A stretch of 64,000 nt of DNA from CAWGJC01 sp965276665 (lineage in GTDB: Bacteria > Pseudomonadota > Alphaproteobacteria > Acetobacterales > Acetobacteraceae). The position numbers and the translations under genes were made by a program. The notes below the pieces were generated by a model. That model was not told the origin of the DNA and did not search any database. It was given only the letters and a program-made list of their open reading frames with translations. Below, in pieces: positions 1 through 6,623 of this stretch. Numbering within the stretch: position 1 is the stretch's first letter; every line of letters starts with the position of its first letter. Where the stretch lies: positions 2,666,001 to 2,730,000 of the forward strand of contig OZ255620.1 in NCBI GenBank assembly GCA_965276665.1. The letters run 5' to 3'.

Positions 1-47
1 CCGGGCGGGGCGAGGGCCGGCGCCGACTTAACTGAACGCTCTAGACG
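1..47. repeat. Partial R1 palindromic repeat (right half)
   Basis: The first bases contain GGGCGAGGGCCGGCGCCGAC and, a little further on, GCTCTAGA. The first block is also found in the right arm of the complete repeat at 1046-1167, and GCTCTAG ends both complete copies. The stretch between them is altered (TTAACTGAAC instead of the usual arm tip). The left half would lie outside the window. Confidence 0.6.
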
Positions 48-158
48 TTCGCCGCTCCGCCGCGCCGATTGACAGAGTTGACAGGTCAACCTAGCGTCCG
101 CAGCGAAATGCCGCGACGCGCGGCGCGCGTGTCCGCGCAAGAAACCGGGAGCGTTCCG

Positions 159-995
159 ATGCCGCGTTACGAATCCCCCTATGACCCATCGAACATGCCG
201 AAGACTCTCGAGCATGTGGTGTACGAGAAGAAGGGCCACGTCGCGTACGTCACCATCAACCGGCCGGAAGTGCGCAACGCGCTGCACAGCTACGCCTATG
301 CGGAGCTGCGCGCCTGCTGGCGCGATATGGGGATCGACCCGGACATCTATTGCGGCATCGTCACCGGCGCCGGCGAGCAGGCCTTCTGCGCCGGGCGGGA
401 CGTGAAATTCCTCGCGCAACATCAGGCGCAGGGCAAGCGCACGCCGCACGAGGATCCGAACAACCCGCTCTTCCACTGGGGCGGCGGCGGCCAGCCGAGC
501 GACGCCAATCTGGAAAAACCGCTGATCGCCGCGATCAACGGGCTCGCCGTCGGGGTCGGCCTGTCGCTCGCCCTGCAGTGCCAGCTCCGCGTGATGGCCG
601 ACACCGCCTGGATCGGCGACACCCACACCAAGATCGGCCGGCTCGGCAGCGCGCATAATCTGTACGAGGCGCTCCCGCGCACGGTCGCCGCCTATCTGAC
701 GCTGTGCAACGGCCGGCTCACCGCGCAGGAATGCCTGCAGCACAGCATCGTCAACAAGGTGGTGCCGCAGGCGAAGCTGATCGAGACGGCGGAGCAGCTG
801 GCGGAGATGATCTGCGACAGCTCGCCGCTCGCCGTGCAGGCGGCGGTGCGCCTCTATCGCCTCTCCGCCGCCTTCCCGCCCGCGCTGGTCGCCTATGCGC
901 GCCAGCTCGACCAGGAGACCGCCGAGAGCGAGGACGGCGCGGAAGGTCCGCGCGCCTTTCGCGAGAAGCGCAAGCCGGTCTGGAAGGTGCGCTGA
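159..995 (+). CDS. Crotonase-family protein (enoyl-CoA hydratase/isomerase)
   Basis: A 278-residue protein of the crotonase superfamily, which act on acyl-CoA thioesters in the cytoplasm. Visible signatures are INRPEVRNAL (residues 33-42), the oxyanion-hole segment AFCAGRD (75-81) and AINGLAVGVG (125-134). The ATG at 159 is preferred over an in-frame ATG at 69, because GGGAG lies seven bases upstream and the fold starts soon after. The usual acidic residue after the second loop is not obvious: the segment reads GDTHTKIGRLG (153-163). So a hydratase reaction is not assured, and an isomerase, hydrolase or other crotonase activity is possible. It stands alone, flanked by R1 repeats. The substrate is unknown. 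Confidence 0.85.
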   Translation: MPRYESPYDPSNMPKTLEHVVYEKKGHVAYVTINRPEVRNALHSYAYAELRACWRDMGIDPDIYCGIVTGAGEQAFCAGRDVKFLAQHQAQGKRTPHEDPNNPLFHWGGGGQPSDANLEKPLIAAINGLAVGVGLSLALQCQLRVMADTAWIGDTHTKIGRLGSAHNLYEALPRTVAAYLTLCNGRLTAQECLQHSIVNKVVPQAKLIETAEQLAEMICDSSPLAVQAAVRLYRLSAAFPPALVAYARQLDQETAESEDGAEGPRAFREKRKPVWKVR

Positions 996-1045
996 CCGGC
1001 GCGCCAGTCAAGCGTCAGGACAACCAAGATCGGTCATGCAGGCCC

Positions 1046-1167
1046 CTAGAGCATTTTCGGTGGAGTCGGCGCCGGCCCTCGCCCCCACCCGGTCCCCAAC
1101 AAAAGTATAATACCGATGGGGGGCGAGGGCCGGCGCCGACTCCACCGAAGGTGAAAATGCTCTAGAG
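1046..1167. repeat. R1 palindromic intergenic repeat, copy a
   Basis: A long inverted repeat bounded by CTAGAGC and GCTCTAG. The left arm runs GGTGGAGTCGGCGCCGGCCC and onward, and the right arm is its complement. The arms enclose a loop of about 20 bases (AACAAAAGTATAATACCGAT). On the right, the stop codon of the neighbouring lipoprotein gene lies inside the element. The same arms recur at 1579-1707. Confidence 0.9.
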
Positions 1168-1494
1168 CCTGTGTTGCCGCCGGTACTGCGCGATCATGTC
1201 CGGCGTCACCTCCGGGCAGACGCAGGGCGCGCCGGGCACGCAAGCGGTGACGGCGGCCTGCAGGATGCGGATGCGGATCTGATCATCGGTCAGCGATGCC
1301 GGCGCGCGGGCGGTGGCGCGGTGGATCACGGCGCGGCGCGGCGGCTGGGCATCGGGGCGGGCGCCGTAATCGGGCGGCGGCAAGGGCGGCAGCGGGCTGT
1401 AATAGGCCGCGGTCGCGATCGGATAGGGCGCCTCGTTGTTGCAGCCGGCCAGCCCCAGCAGCAGGACGGACAAGGAGGCGGCGGTGCGGCGCAT
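1162..1494 (-). CDS. Small lipoprotein with a Cys-rich C-terminal segment
   Basis: A 110-residue protein that starts MRRTAASLSVLLLGLAGC. This is a lipoprotein signal with lipobox LAGC and the lipidated Cys at residue 18, so it should be anchored in the envelope. The ATG at 1494 is chosen because GAGGAGG lies six bases upstream. A Pro-rich linker (around PLPPLPPPDYG) follows. The C-terminal half holds TACVPGAPCVCP, whose closely spaced cysteines might form disulphides. I do not recognise the family. The stop codon lies in the R1 repeat. A match to the EcfG-type promoter sits just upstream, so expression under general stress is plausible (inference). Confidence 0.75.
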   Translation of the reverse strand: MRRTAASLSVLLLGLAGCNNEAPYPIATAAYYSPLPPLPPPDYGARPDAQPPRRAVIHRATARAPASLTDDQIRIRILQAAVTACVPGAPCVCPEVTPDMIAQYRRQHRL

Positions 1495-1518
1495 GACAGC
1501 CTCCTCACGCGGGCAGGA

Positions 1519-1543
1519 AACGTTGTACCCTAATCGGAATTCC
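1519..1543 (-). promoter_or_regulatory. EcfG-like promoter for the lipoprotein gene
   Basis: On the minus strand GGAAT is followed by 16 bases and CGTT. This matches the GGAAC-N16/17-CGTT consensus of alphaproteobacterial EcfG general-stress sigma factors except for one base. The ATG lies about 24 bases downstream of CGTT, which leaves room for the GAGGAGG ribosome binding site. Confidence 0.5.
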
Positions 1544-1578
1544 GGGCGCTTTCCACTTCCGTCGGGATCTGCAACGGA

Positions 1579-1707
1579 TAGGGCACTATCGGTGGAGTCG
1601 GCGCCTGCCCTCGCCCCCACCCGGCCCCCATCGGTAGTATACTTTCGTTGGGGGGCCGGGTGGGGGCGAGGGCAGGCGCCGACTCCACCAAAGGTGAAAT
1701 GCTCTAG
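1579..1707. repeat. R1 palindromic intergenic repeat, copy b
   Basis: It has the same architecture as the copy at 1046. Here the arms are complete, about 39 bases each (GGTGGAGTCGGCGCCTGCCC and onward, with an exact complement on the other side). The loop ATCGGTAGTATACTTTCGTT is close to the reverse complement of the loop in copy a, so the two copies lie in opposite orientations. GCTCTAG marks the right end. Confidence 0.9.
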
Positions 1708-1754
1708 GTCGCCGCCGGCGTTTCGCTGCGGCGGCTCGGCCGAAGGGGAAAAGA

Positions 1755-3197
1755 GTGCTCGGCGTCCAGGCTGAATGGTTGCTGGCTATGCTGGCGCGGG
1801 TGCGCCCGGACGTCCTCGCGGTGGTCGATGTGCTGATCGCGCTCGCGGTCACCGTCCACGTGCTGCTCACCAAGCGCAATGTCGGGGCGGCGACCGGCTG
1901 GATCGGCCTCGGCTGGATCTCGCCGGTGATCGGCGGCGTCCTGTATTTCCTGCTCGGCATCAACCGGGTGCAGCGCCGCGCCGCCCGCATCCGCGACCAG
2001 CGGCAATATCGCCCGCTCGCCGATGCGCATCCGCCCTCACGCGATCGCGACGACCATCTCGCGCCGGTCGAGCTCGCGGCGCGCGAGCTCACCGGCCGGC
2101 CCTCGCTCGACGGCAATGATTTCACCCTGCTGCAGAACGGCGACGAGGCCTATCCGCGCATGGTGGCGGCGATCGCCGCGGCCGAGCGCAGCGTCGCCCT
2201 TTCCACCTACATCCTGCGCGACGACGAAGCGGGCGGCCCGATCCTCGATGCGATGATCGCGGCGCAGGCGCGGGGCTGCACGGTGCGCGTGCTGATCGAC
2301 GGCGTCGGCGGCGGCTGGTTCACCTCCGCCGCCACCCGCCGCCTGAAACGCGCGGGCGTCGAGGCGGCGCGGTTCATGCACTCGCTCTGGCCCTGGCGGA
2401 TGCCGTTCCTCAACCTGCGCACCCACAAGAAGGTGCTGATCGTCGACGGGCGCCACGCCTTTGCCGGCGGGATGAATATCGGGCGCGAGAACATGATGGC
2501 GCTGCATCCGCGCCATCCGGTGCGCGATTCGCATTTCGCGATCGAGGGCCCGATCGTCGCCCAGCTCGCCGAGGCCTTCGCGCAGGATTGGGAATTCGTC
2601 ACCGGCGAGACGCTGGACGGCGAGGCGTGGTTTCCGCCGCTCGCGCGCGCCGGCGAGGCGGTGGCGCGGGTCGTCACCTCGGGACCCGACCAGGATCTCG
2701 AGAAGATCGAGTTCCTGATCATGCAGGCGCTCGGCGCGGCGCGCAGCTCGGTGCGGGTGATGACGCCCTATCTGCTGCCGGATGAGCGGCTGGTCACCGC
2801 GCTCGCGCTAGCCGCCATGCGCGGCGTCACCGTCGATCTCGTGCTGCCGGAGCGCAGCAATCATCGCCTGGTGGACTGGGCGACGCGGGCCGATATCGGC
2901 CCGCTGCTGGAAGCCGGCGCGCGGCTGTGGCGCAACAAGCCGCCCTTCGACCATTCGAAGATCATGGTGGTGGATGACGAGTGGTGCTTCGTCGGCAGCG
3001 CCAACTGGGATATGCGCAGCCTGCGGCTCAATTTCGAGCTCAACCTCGAAGTCTATCACACCGACCTCGCGACGCGGCTGACCGCGCTGGTCGAGCAAAA
3101 TCGCGGCCGGCGGGAGACGGCGGGCGAGCTCGCGCGCCGCTCGTTCCCGACCCGGCTGCTCGACGCCGCCGTGCGATTGCTGCTGCCTTATCTATGA
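1755..3197 (+). CDS. Cardiolipin synthase-like phospholipase D protein
   Basis: A 480-residue PLD-superfamily membrane protein, the usual length for bacterial cardiolipin synthases, which join two phosphatidylglycerols at the inner membrane. Two hydrophobic N-terminal segments (around VDVLIALAVTVHVLL and SPVIGGVLYFLLGI) match the PLDc_N region. Both HKD motifs are present: HKKVLIVDG followed by AGGMNIG, and HSKIMVVDD followed by GSANWDMRS. The start is a GTG with AAGGGG just upstream; an in-frame ATG at 1788 is the alternative. It is a single gene, with R1 upstream and R3 downstream. Cardiolipin synthase is the best call, but other PLD transphosphatidylases share these motifs. Confidence 0.85.
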   Translation: MLGVQAEWLLAMLARVRPDVLAVVDVLIALAVTVHVLLTKRNVGAATGWIGLGWISPVIGGVLYFLLGINRVQRRAARIRDQRQYRPLADAHPPSRDRDDHLAPVELAARELTGRPSLDGNDFTLLQNGDEAYPRMVAAIAAAERSVALSTYILRDDEAGGPILDAMIAAQARGCTVRVLIDGVGGGWFTSAATRRLKRAGVEAARFMHSLWPWRMPFLNLRTHKKVLIVDGRHAFAGGMNIGRENMMALHPRHPVRDSHFAIEGPIVAQLAEAFAQDWEFVTGETLDGEAWFPPLARAGEAVARVVTSGPDQDLEKIEFLIMQALGAARSSVRVMTPYLLPDERLVTALALAAMRGVTVDLVLPERSNHRLVDWATRADIGPLLEAGARLWRNKPPFDHSKIMVVDDEWCFVGSANWDMRSLRLNFELNLEVYHTDLATRLTALVEQNRGRRETAGELARRSFPTRLLDAAVRLLLPYL

Positions 3198-3220
3198 CTG
3201 CCCATTTTTCGCGGCGTCCC

Positions 3221-3364
3221 AGAGCCTGCCTGGAAAGGCGGTCTGGCTGCCAGCTGGCGTGATTTTCCGAGCGCCGGAGCGGAGCGGCCCTGGCGGCCGT
3301 GAGCACCGGAGCGCAGGAAAAGCGCGCCAGATGGCCGCCAGAGCGCCTTTTCAGGCAGGCTCTC
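3221..3364. repeat. R3 palindromic intergenic repeat, copy a
   Basis: An element of about 144 bases with terminal inverted repeats (AGAGCCTGCCTGGAAAGGCG at the left, its near complement at the right). The middle holds CCGGAGCGGAGCGGCC and GGCCGTGAGCACCGGAGCGC. It occurs again at 33399, 56195 and 58282, and as a fragment at 60664. Its right edge touches the stop codon of the next gene. Confidence 0.85.
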
Positions 3365-3980
3365 AGGCGGCCGCCATCTGCTCGCCGGGCACGCCGAGCC
3401 GCATCACGATCGGACGGTGATCGGAGGCGGCGGCGGGCAGCACGCCGACCGCTTCGCAGAGCAGGCCGCGCGCGAGGCACCGATCGAGGCGCAGCGGCAG
3501 CAGATCGCCCATCACATGCGTCGCGAAACGCGGCCCGACATCGTGGAAGCCGGGCAGCAGGGCGGGGCCGAACAGATTATAATCGCCCAGCACCGCCGCA
3601 CGGTGCGGCAGCACGCGCGCGATGCAGCGGAGCTGCCGCCGGTTCAGCACCTGCCCGTGCGACAGATGCACGTTGGCGACGCCGAACGCGCCGAGATCGA
3701 TGATCTGGCAGACGCGATGCACCAGCGCGCCGGAGGGCAGCGGCAGGATGATCGGATCATTGGGAAGCCGCGTGCGGCTCCACATCGCTACACCGTGGAT
3801 CCGCCCCGGCAGCGGCGCGCGCGCATAGTGGCCGCCGAGCCGCGCGAGCAGCCCATCCATCTCCTGCGTCGCCTCTTGCATCAGCATGAGGTCGGGCCGC
3901 TGCCGCTCGATGAGCTGCTCGACATCGCGCAGCCGCGCGCCTCTGAGGCGCAGCAGATTCCAGCTGATGATCTTGATCAT
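3363..3980 (-). CDS. Endonuclease/exonuclease/phosphatase-family hydrolase
   Basis: A 205-residue EEP-fold metal-dependent phosphoesterase. The family motifs appear in order: SWN (residues 6-8), LMQEAT (metal-binding Glu), GDYN in the middle and SDHRPIVM near the end (the catalytic Asp-His pair). It has no signal peptide, so it should be cytoplasmic. EEP proteins cleave nucleic acids, phospholipid head groups or other phosphodiesters, and sequence alone does not decide the substrate. In several alphaproteobacteria such a gene lies beside a PLD-type phospholipid synthase, as here. It faces the PLD gene tail to tail with an R3 element between them. Confidence 0.8.
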   Translation of the reverse strand: MIKIISWNLLRLRGARLRDVEQLIERQRPDLMLMQEATQEMDGLLARLGGHYARAPLPGRIHGVAMWSRTRLPNDPIILPLPSGALVHRVCQIIDLGAFGVANVHLSHGQVLNRRQLRCIARVLPHRAAVLGDYNLFGPALLPGFHDVGPRFATHVMGDLLPLRLDRCLARGLLCEAVGVLPAAASDHRPIVMRLGVPGEQMAAA

Positions 3981-4185
3981 GCGTGCGCGACTACCGGCAA
4001 TGTTGATGGCGGTACGTTAAGATAAGGTGATTATGGAAAGACATCTCGTCAAAATCGCGCGCAATTCGTGTCATCGCCACCTCGCCTTCCCGTGTGCGTT
4101 CACAATTGCGGCGAAGCACTTCCACCGACACGCGATGGTGGCATATCGATCAGTGCATGGAATGCCAAGCAAGGGGACGATGACA

Positions 4186-4458
4186 ATGCGCGCCTCAGAC
4201 TTGACGATGTCTGGATCGCGCTGGCTCGACGCGGAAGCGGTCGCGAAGATCATGCGAGTACGCGCAAGTCAGCTTCCTGGAATGGTCGGGCGCGGCCGCA
4301 TTCCGCGGCCCTCCTACCATCTCGGCTACGGATCGCCGCGTTGGGACCGGGAGATGCTGGAGGCCAGCATCCGCAGCGCCGCCGCGATCAAGCGCGGCGG
4401 CGCCGGCAAACGAAGAACCGAGGAAACCCAGACCGAGGACGAGCCGGCGCACGACTGA
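4186..4458 (+). CDS. Small AlpA/MerR-like winged helix-turn-helix protein
   Basis: A 90-residue protein. The segment RWLDAEAVAKIMRV, followed by a basic turn and WDREMLEASI, resembles the AlpA/excisionase-type helix-turn-helix that places one helix in the DNA major groove. The ATG at 4186 is preferred over one at 4180 because GGGGA lies eight bases before it. The frame extends upstream but without a ribosome binding site. The C-terminus is charged and disordered (RTEETQTEDEPAHD). There are no phage or integrase genes beside it, so a role in excision has no contextual support. A small transcription regulator is the safer inference. Confidence 0.55.
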   Translation: MRASDLTMSGSRWLDAEAVAKIMRVRASQLPGMVGRGRIPRPSYHLGYGSPRWDREMLEASIRSAAAIKRGGAGKRRTEETQTEDEPAHD

Positions 4459-4508
4459 CGGGCGGAGTCCGATGCGTCGATCGACGACGCCATCGCGGCG
4501 CGCCGGCG

Positions 4509-5036
4509 TCACACCCAGCCGAGCCAACCGGCGACGCCGGCCGCCCCCACCACGGCGATCGGGTTCATCCGGGTGAAGCTGAACAGCAGGGTCGCGATCA
4601 GCGTGACGCAGAGCTGCGACAAACGGACATCCGCGGCACGCGCCACCACCACGCCGCTGGCGAGCACGAGCCCGACCGCGATCGGCGCCAGACCATGCTC
4701 GAAGGCGTGACGCAGCCCGGCGAAGCGCGGATTGTGCCAGGAGCGGGCGAGCAGCCAGACCAGCACCGCCGGCGGCAGGATCATCGCGGCCGTCGCGAGC
4801 AGCGCGCCCGGCACGCCGGCCGCGCGGTAGCCGATCAGCGTCACGATCAGGATGCTCGGGCCGGGCGCGACCTGCGACAGGGCGAACACATCGGCGAATT
4901 GCCCGGCGGTGAGCCAGCCATAGACATGCACCGCCTGCAATTGCAGCTCCGGCACCACCGAATTGCCGCCGCCGATCGAGAGCAGCGAGGCGCTGGCGAA
5001 CACCGTGCAGATATGCAGGAAGATGCGGAAATTCAC
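4509..5036 (-). CDS. chrA: Chromate transporter half (second of a ChrA pair)
   Basis: A 175-residue membrane protein of the short-chain CHR family, in which two half-size proteins form the transporter that exports chromate (or imports a related anion) at the inner membrane. The motif SIGGGNSVVPELQ is near the N-terminus and QVAPGPSILIVTLIG follows; both are CHR hallmarks. About five hydrophobic stretches are visible. The GTG start overlaps the stop of the preceding half in a GTGA junction, so the halves should be translationally coupled. The pair closes a long minus-strand operon. Chromate specificity is inferred from the family only. Confidence 0.85.
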   Translation of the reverse strand: MNFRIFLHICTVFASASLLSIGGGNSVVPELQLQAVHVYGWLTAGQFADVFALSQVAPGPSILIVTLIGYRAAGVPGALLATAAMILPPAVLVWLLARSWHNPRFAGLRHAFEHGLAPIAVGLVLASGVVVARAADVRLSQLCVTLIATLLFSFTRMNPIAVVGAAGVAGWLGWV

Positions 5037-5587
5037 GACACGGCGCGGCGCGGCCACGCCCACCACATTCCCAGCGGGCCGAGCACAGCGAGCAGCGCGA
5101 GCAACGGCACGCGGAACAGCGCGGAGAACACGAAGGCGGCGCCGAACAACCCCCAGGCGACCGCGCTGCGCAGCGCCTTCTGCCCCGTCTTGTAGGCCAT
5201 CGAGAAGCTCAGCCCGACCGAGGCCGCGGCCATGCCGCGCAGCACCGCCTGCGTCTCCGGCAGGTCGCGATTGGCGAAATAGAGCCAGCCGAGCAGCAGC
5301 ACGAGCACCACCGGGATGGCGGTCAGCCCGAGCACGGCGGCGAGCGCCCCCGGCCGGCCGCGCAGCTCGGTGCCGACGAACACCGCGAGATTGACCTGGT
5401 TCGCGCCCGGCAGCACGCGGCAGATCGTCATCGCGCTGAGGAATTCCTCGTCCGAGAGCCAGCGCCGCTCCTCGACCACCACCCGTCGCGACCATGCGCT
5501 GAGCCCGCCGCCGAAGCTCGCGAGCGACACCTTGTTGAAGGTCGCGGCGAGCGCCAGCAGCGAGACCGGCGGCCGCGCCTCACTCAT
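5033..5587 (-). CDS. chrA: Chromate transporter half (first of a ChrA pair)
   Basis: A 184-residue short-chain CHR-family protein. It shows NKVSLASFGGGLSAW and CRVLPGANQVNLAVFVG, the same GGG and PG signatures as its partner, with about five membrane segments. The ATG at 5587 overlaps the stop codon of the upstream PLD gene by eight bases. Starting further upstream would place a non-hydrophobic out-of-family tail on the protein. Partner and coupling are as for the downstream half. The two probably sit in the membrane in opposite topologies, as is known for paired CHR proteins. Confidence 0.85.
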   Translation of the reverse strand: MSEARPPVSLLALAATFNKVSLASFGGGLSAWSRRVVVEERRWLSDEEFLSAMTICRVLPGANQVNLAVFVGTELRGRPGALAAVLGLTAIPVVLVLLLGWLYFANRDLPETQAVLRGMAAASVGLSFSMAYKTGQKALRSAVAWGLFGAAFVFSALFRVPLLALLAVLGPLGMWWAWPRRAVS

Positions 5588-6623
5588 GCAGGAAATCAGG
5601 ATCGTACGGGAAATCGTCTTCGGTGTGCTCGGCCCCGGCCAGCGGATCCGGCGCATCGTAATGATGCGCCTTCTCCCAATCCGCCTTGAACACCGAACGC
5701 AGCTGCGCCACCGCCGCGTGGTCGGTGGTGACGATGCCGAGCTCGCGGCGTTCGTCAAAGGCGCTGCGGTCGATGTTCATCGAGCCGACGAGCGCGTGGC
5801 GGCGATCGACCAGGATGAGCTTCCCATGCAGCCGGAGCGTGCGCTGCTTGCGCACATGCGCGCCGAAGCGCTGCAGGATGCGGAGCGAGGCGAAGGTGTC
5901 GAGCACGTCCCAGGCGCTGATGCCGTGCCTGCCGCCGCACAGCACGCGCACCTCGACGCCGCGCACGCGGGCCTGCACGATGCGCTCGAGGATCGTCGCA
6001 TCGACGAATTTCGGATGCTGGATCTCGATCCGCTCCTGGGCGGTGTCGAGGAAGCGGCTCATTGCGATGCGCGCGTTCCAGTTGCTCCAGAGCAGCGCGC
6101 TGTCGTCGTCGGGGTGGAATTGCGTGCGGTCCCAATCGGCGATGAAGCCGTCGCGGATTTGCCCCACCTCGCGCGGATCCTCGATGACCAGGCCATAGTC
6201 GCGCGTCTCGGAAAAATATTTCTCCGCGGCGTTGAAGGTCGCGATCAGCGCCGTGTGCGCGTCGAACACCATCGATTTCTCATGGGTGACGCGAAACGCC
6301 GGATTGCTCCAGGCGACGCGCACGCCCTCCTGCTCGAGACGCGCATAGGTCGCATCATTGGCGCGGTCGCCGGCCGAACGATGCGGGTTCAGCATCACCC
6401 GCACGTCGCGCCCGGCGCGGCTGCCCGCGATCAGCGCATCGAGGATCGCCGGGTGGGAGAGCGTGAACTGCTTGACGAACACCGCGCGTTCGGCCGCGCG
6501 GATCAGCGCCAGCACCGGCTCGACGCCGTCATCCGGCTCGGCGAGCACCCGCACCCCCGTATCGAGGCTCGCGATCGCGGCATCCTTCATGCGAGCATCA
6601 TCCATCCGAGTGTCATCCGCCAT
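5580..6623 (-). CDS. Phospholipase D-like domain protein
   Basis: A 347-residue cytosolic PLD-superfamily protein with two HKD motifs: HEKSMVFDAHTALIATFN in the first half and HGKLILVDRRHALVGSMN in the second. It lacks the N-terminal membrane helices of cardiolipin synthases, so it is more like soluble PLD-type hydrolases or transferases. The ATG overlaps the end of the yejA-like gene by 11 bases, and its own stop overlaps chrA by eight, so it sits inside an operon with no spacing. Several in-frame ATGs near the start (MADDTRMDDARM) leave the exact start open. The substrate is unknown. Confidence 0.8.
   Translation of the reverse strand: MADDTRMDDARMKDAAIASLDTGVRVLAEPDDGVEPVLALIRAAERAVFVKQFTLSHPAILDALIAGSRAGRDVRVMLNPHRSAGDRANDATYARLEQEGVRVAWSNPAFRVTHEKSMVFDAHTALIATFNAAEKYFSETRDYGLVIEDPREVGQIRDGFIADWDRTQFHPDDDSALLWSNWNARIAMSRFLDTAQERIEIQHPKFVDATILERIVQARVRGVEVRVLCGGRHGISAWDVLDTFASLRILQRFGAHVRKQRTLRLHGKLILVDRRHALVGSMNIDRSAFDERRELGIVTTDHAAVAQLRSVFKADWEKAHHYDAPDPLAGAEHTEDDFPYDPDFLHE

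Noticed and set aside
1046..1707. The R1 hairpins as simple rho-independent terminators
   Set aside because: Arms are far longer than terminators, lack a following T-run, and recur with the same sequence as dispersed copies, so a repeat element is the better call.
4027..4185. N-terminal extension of the HTH protein to an ATG at 4027
   Set aside because: No ribosome binding site, and the extra residues (His/Cys/Arg-rich) do not belong to the HTH fold; GGGGA before 4186 marks the better start.
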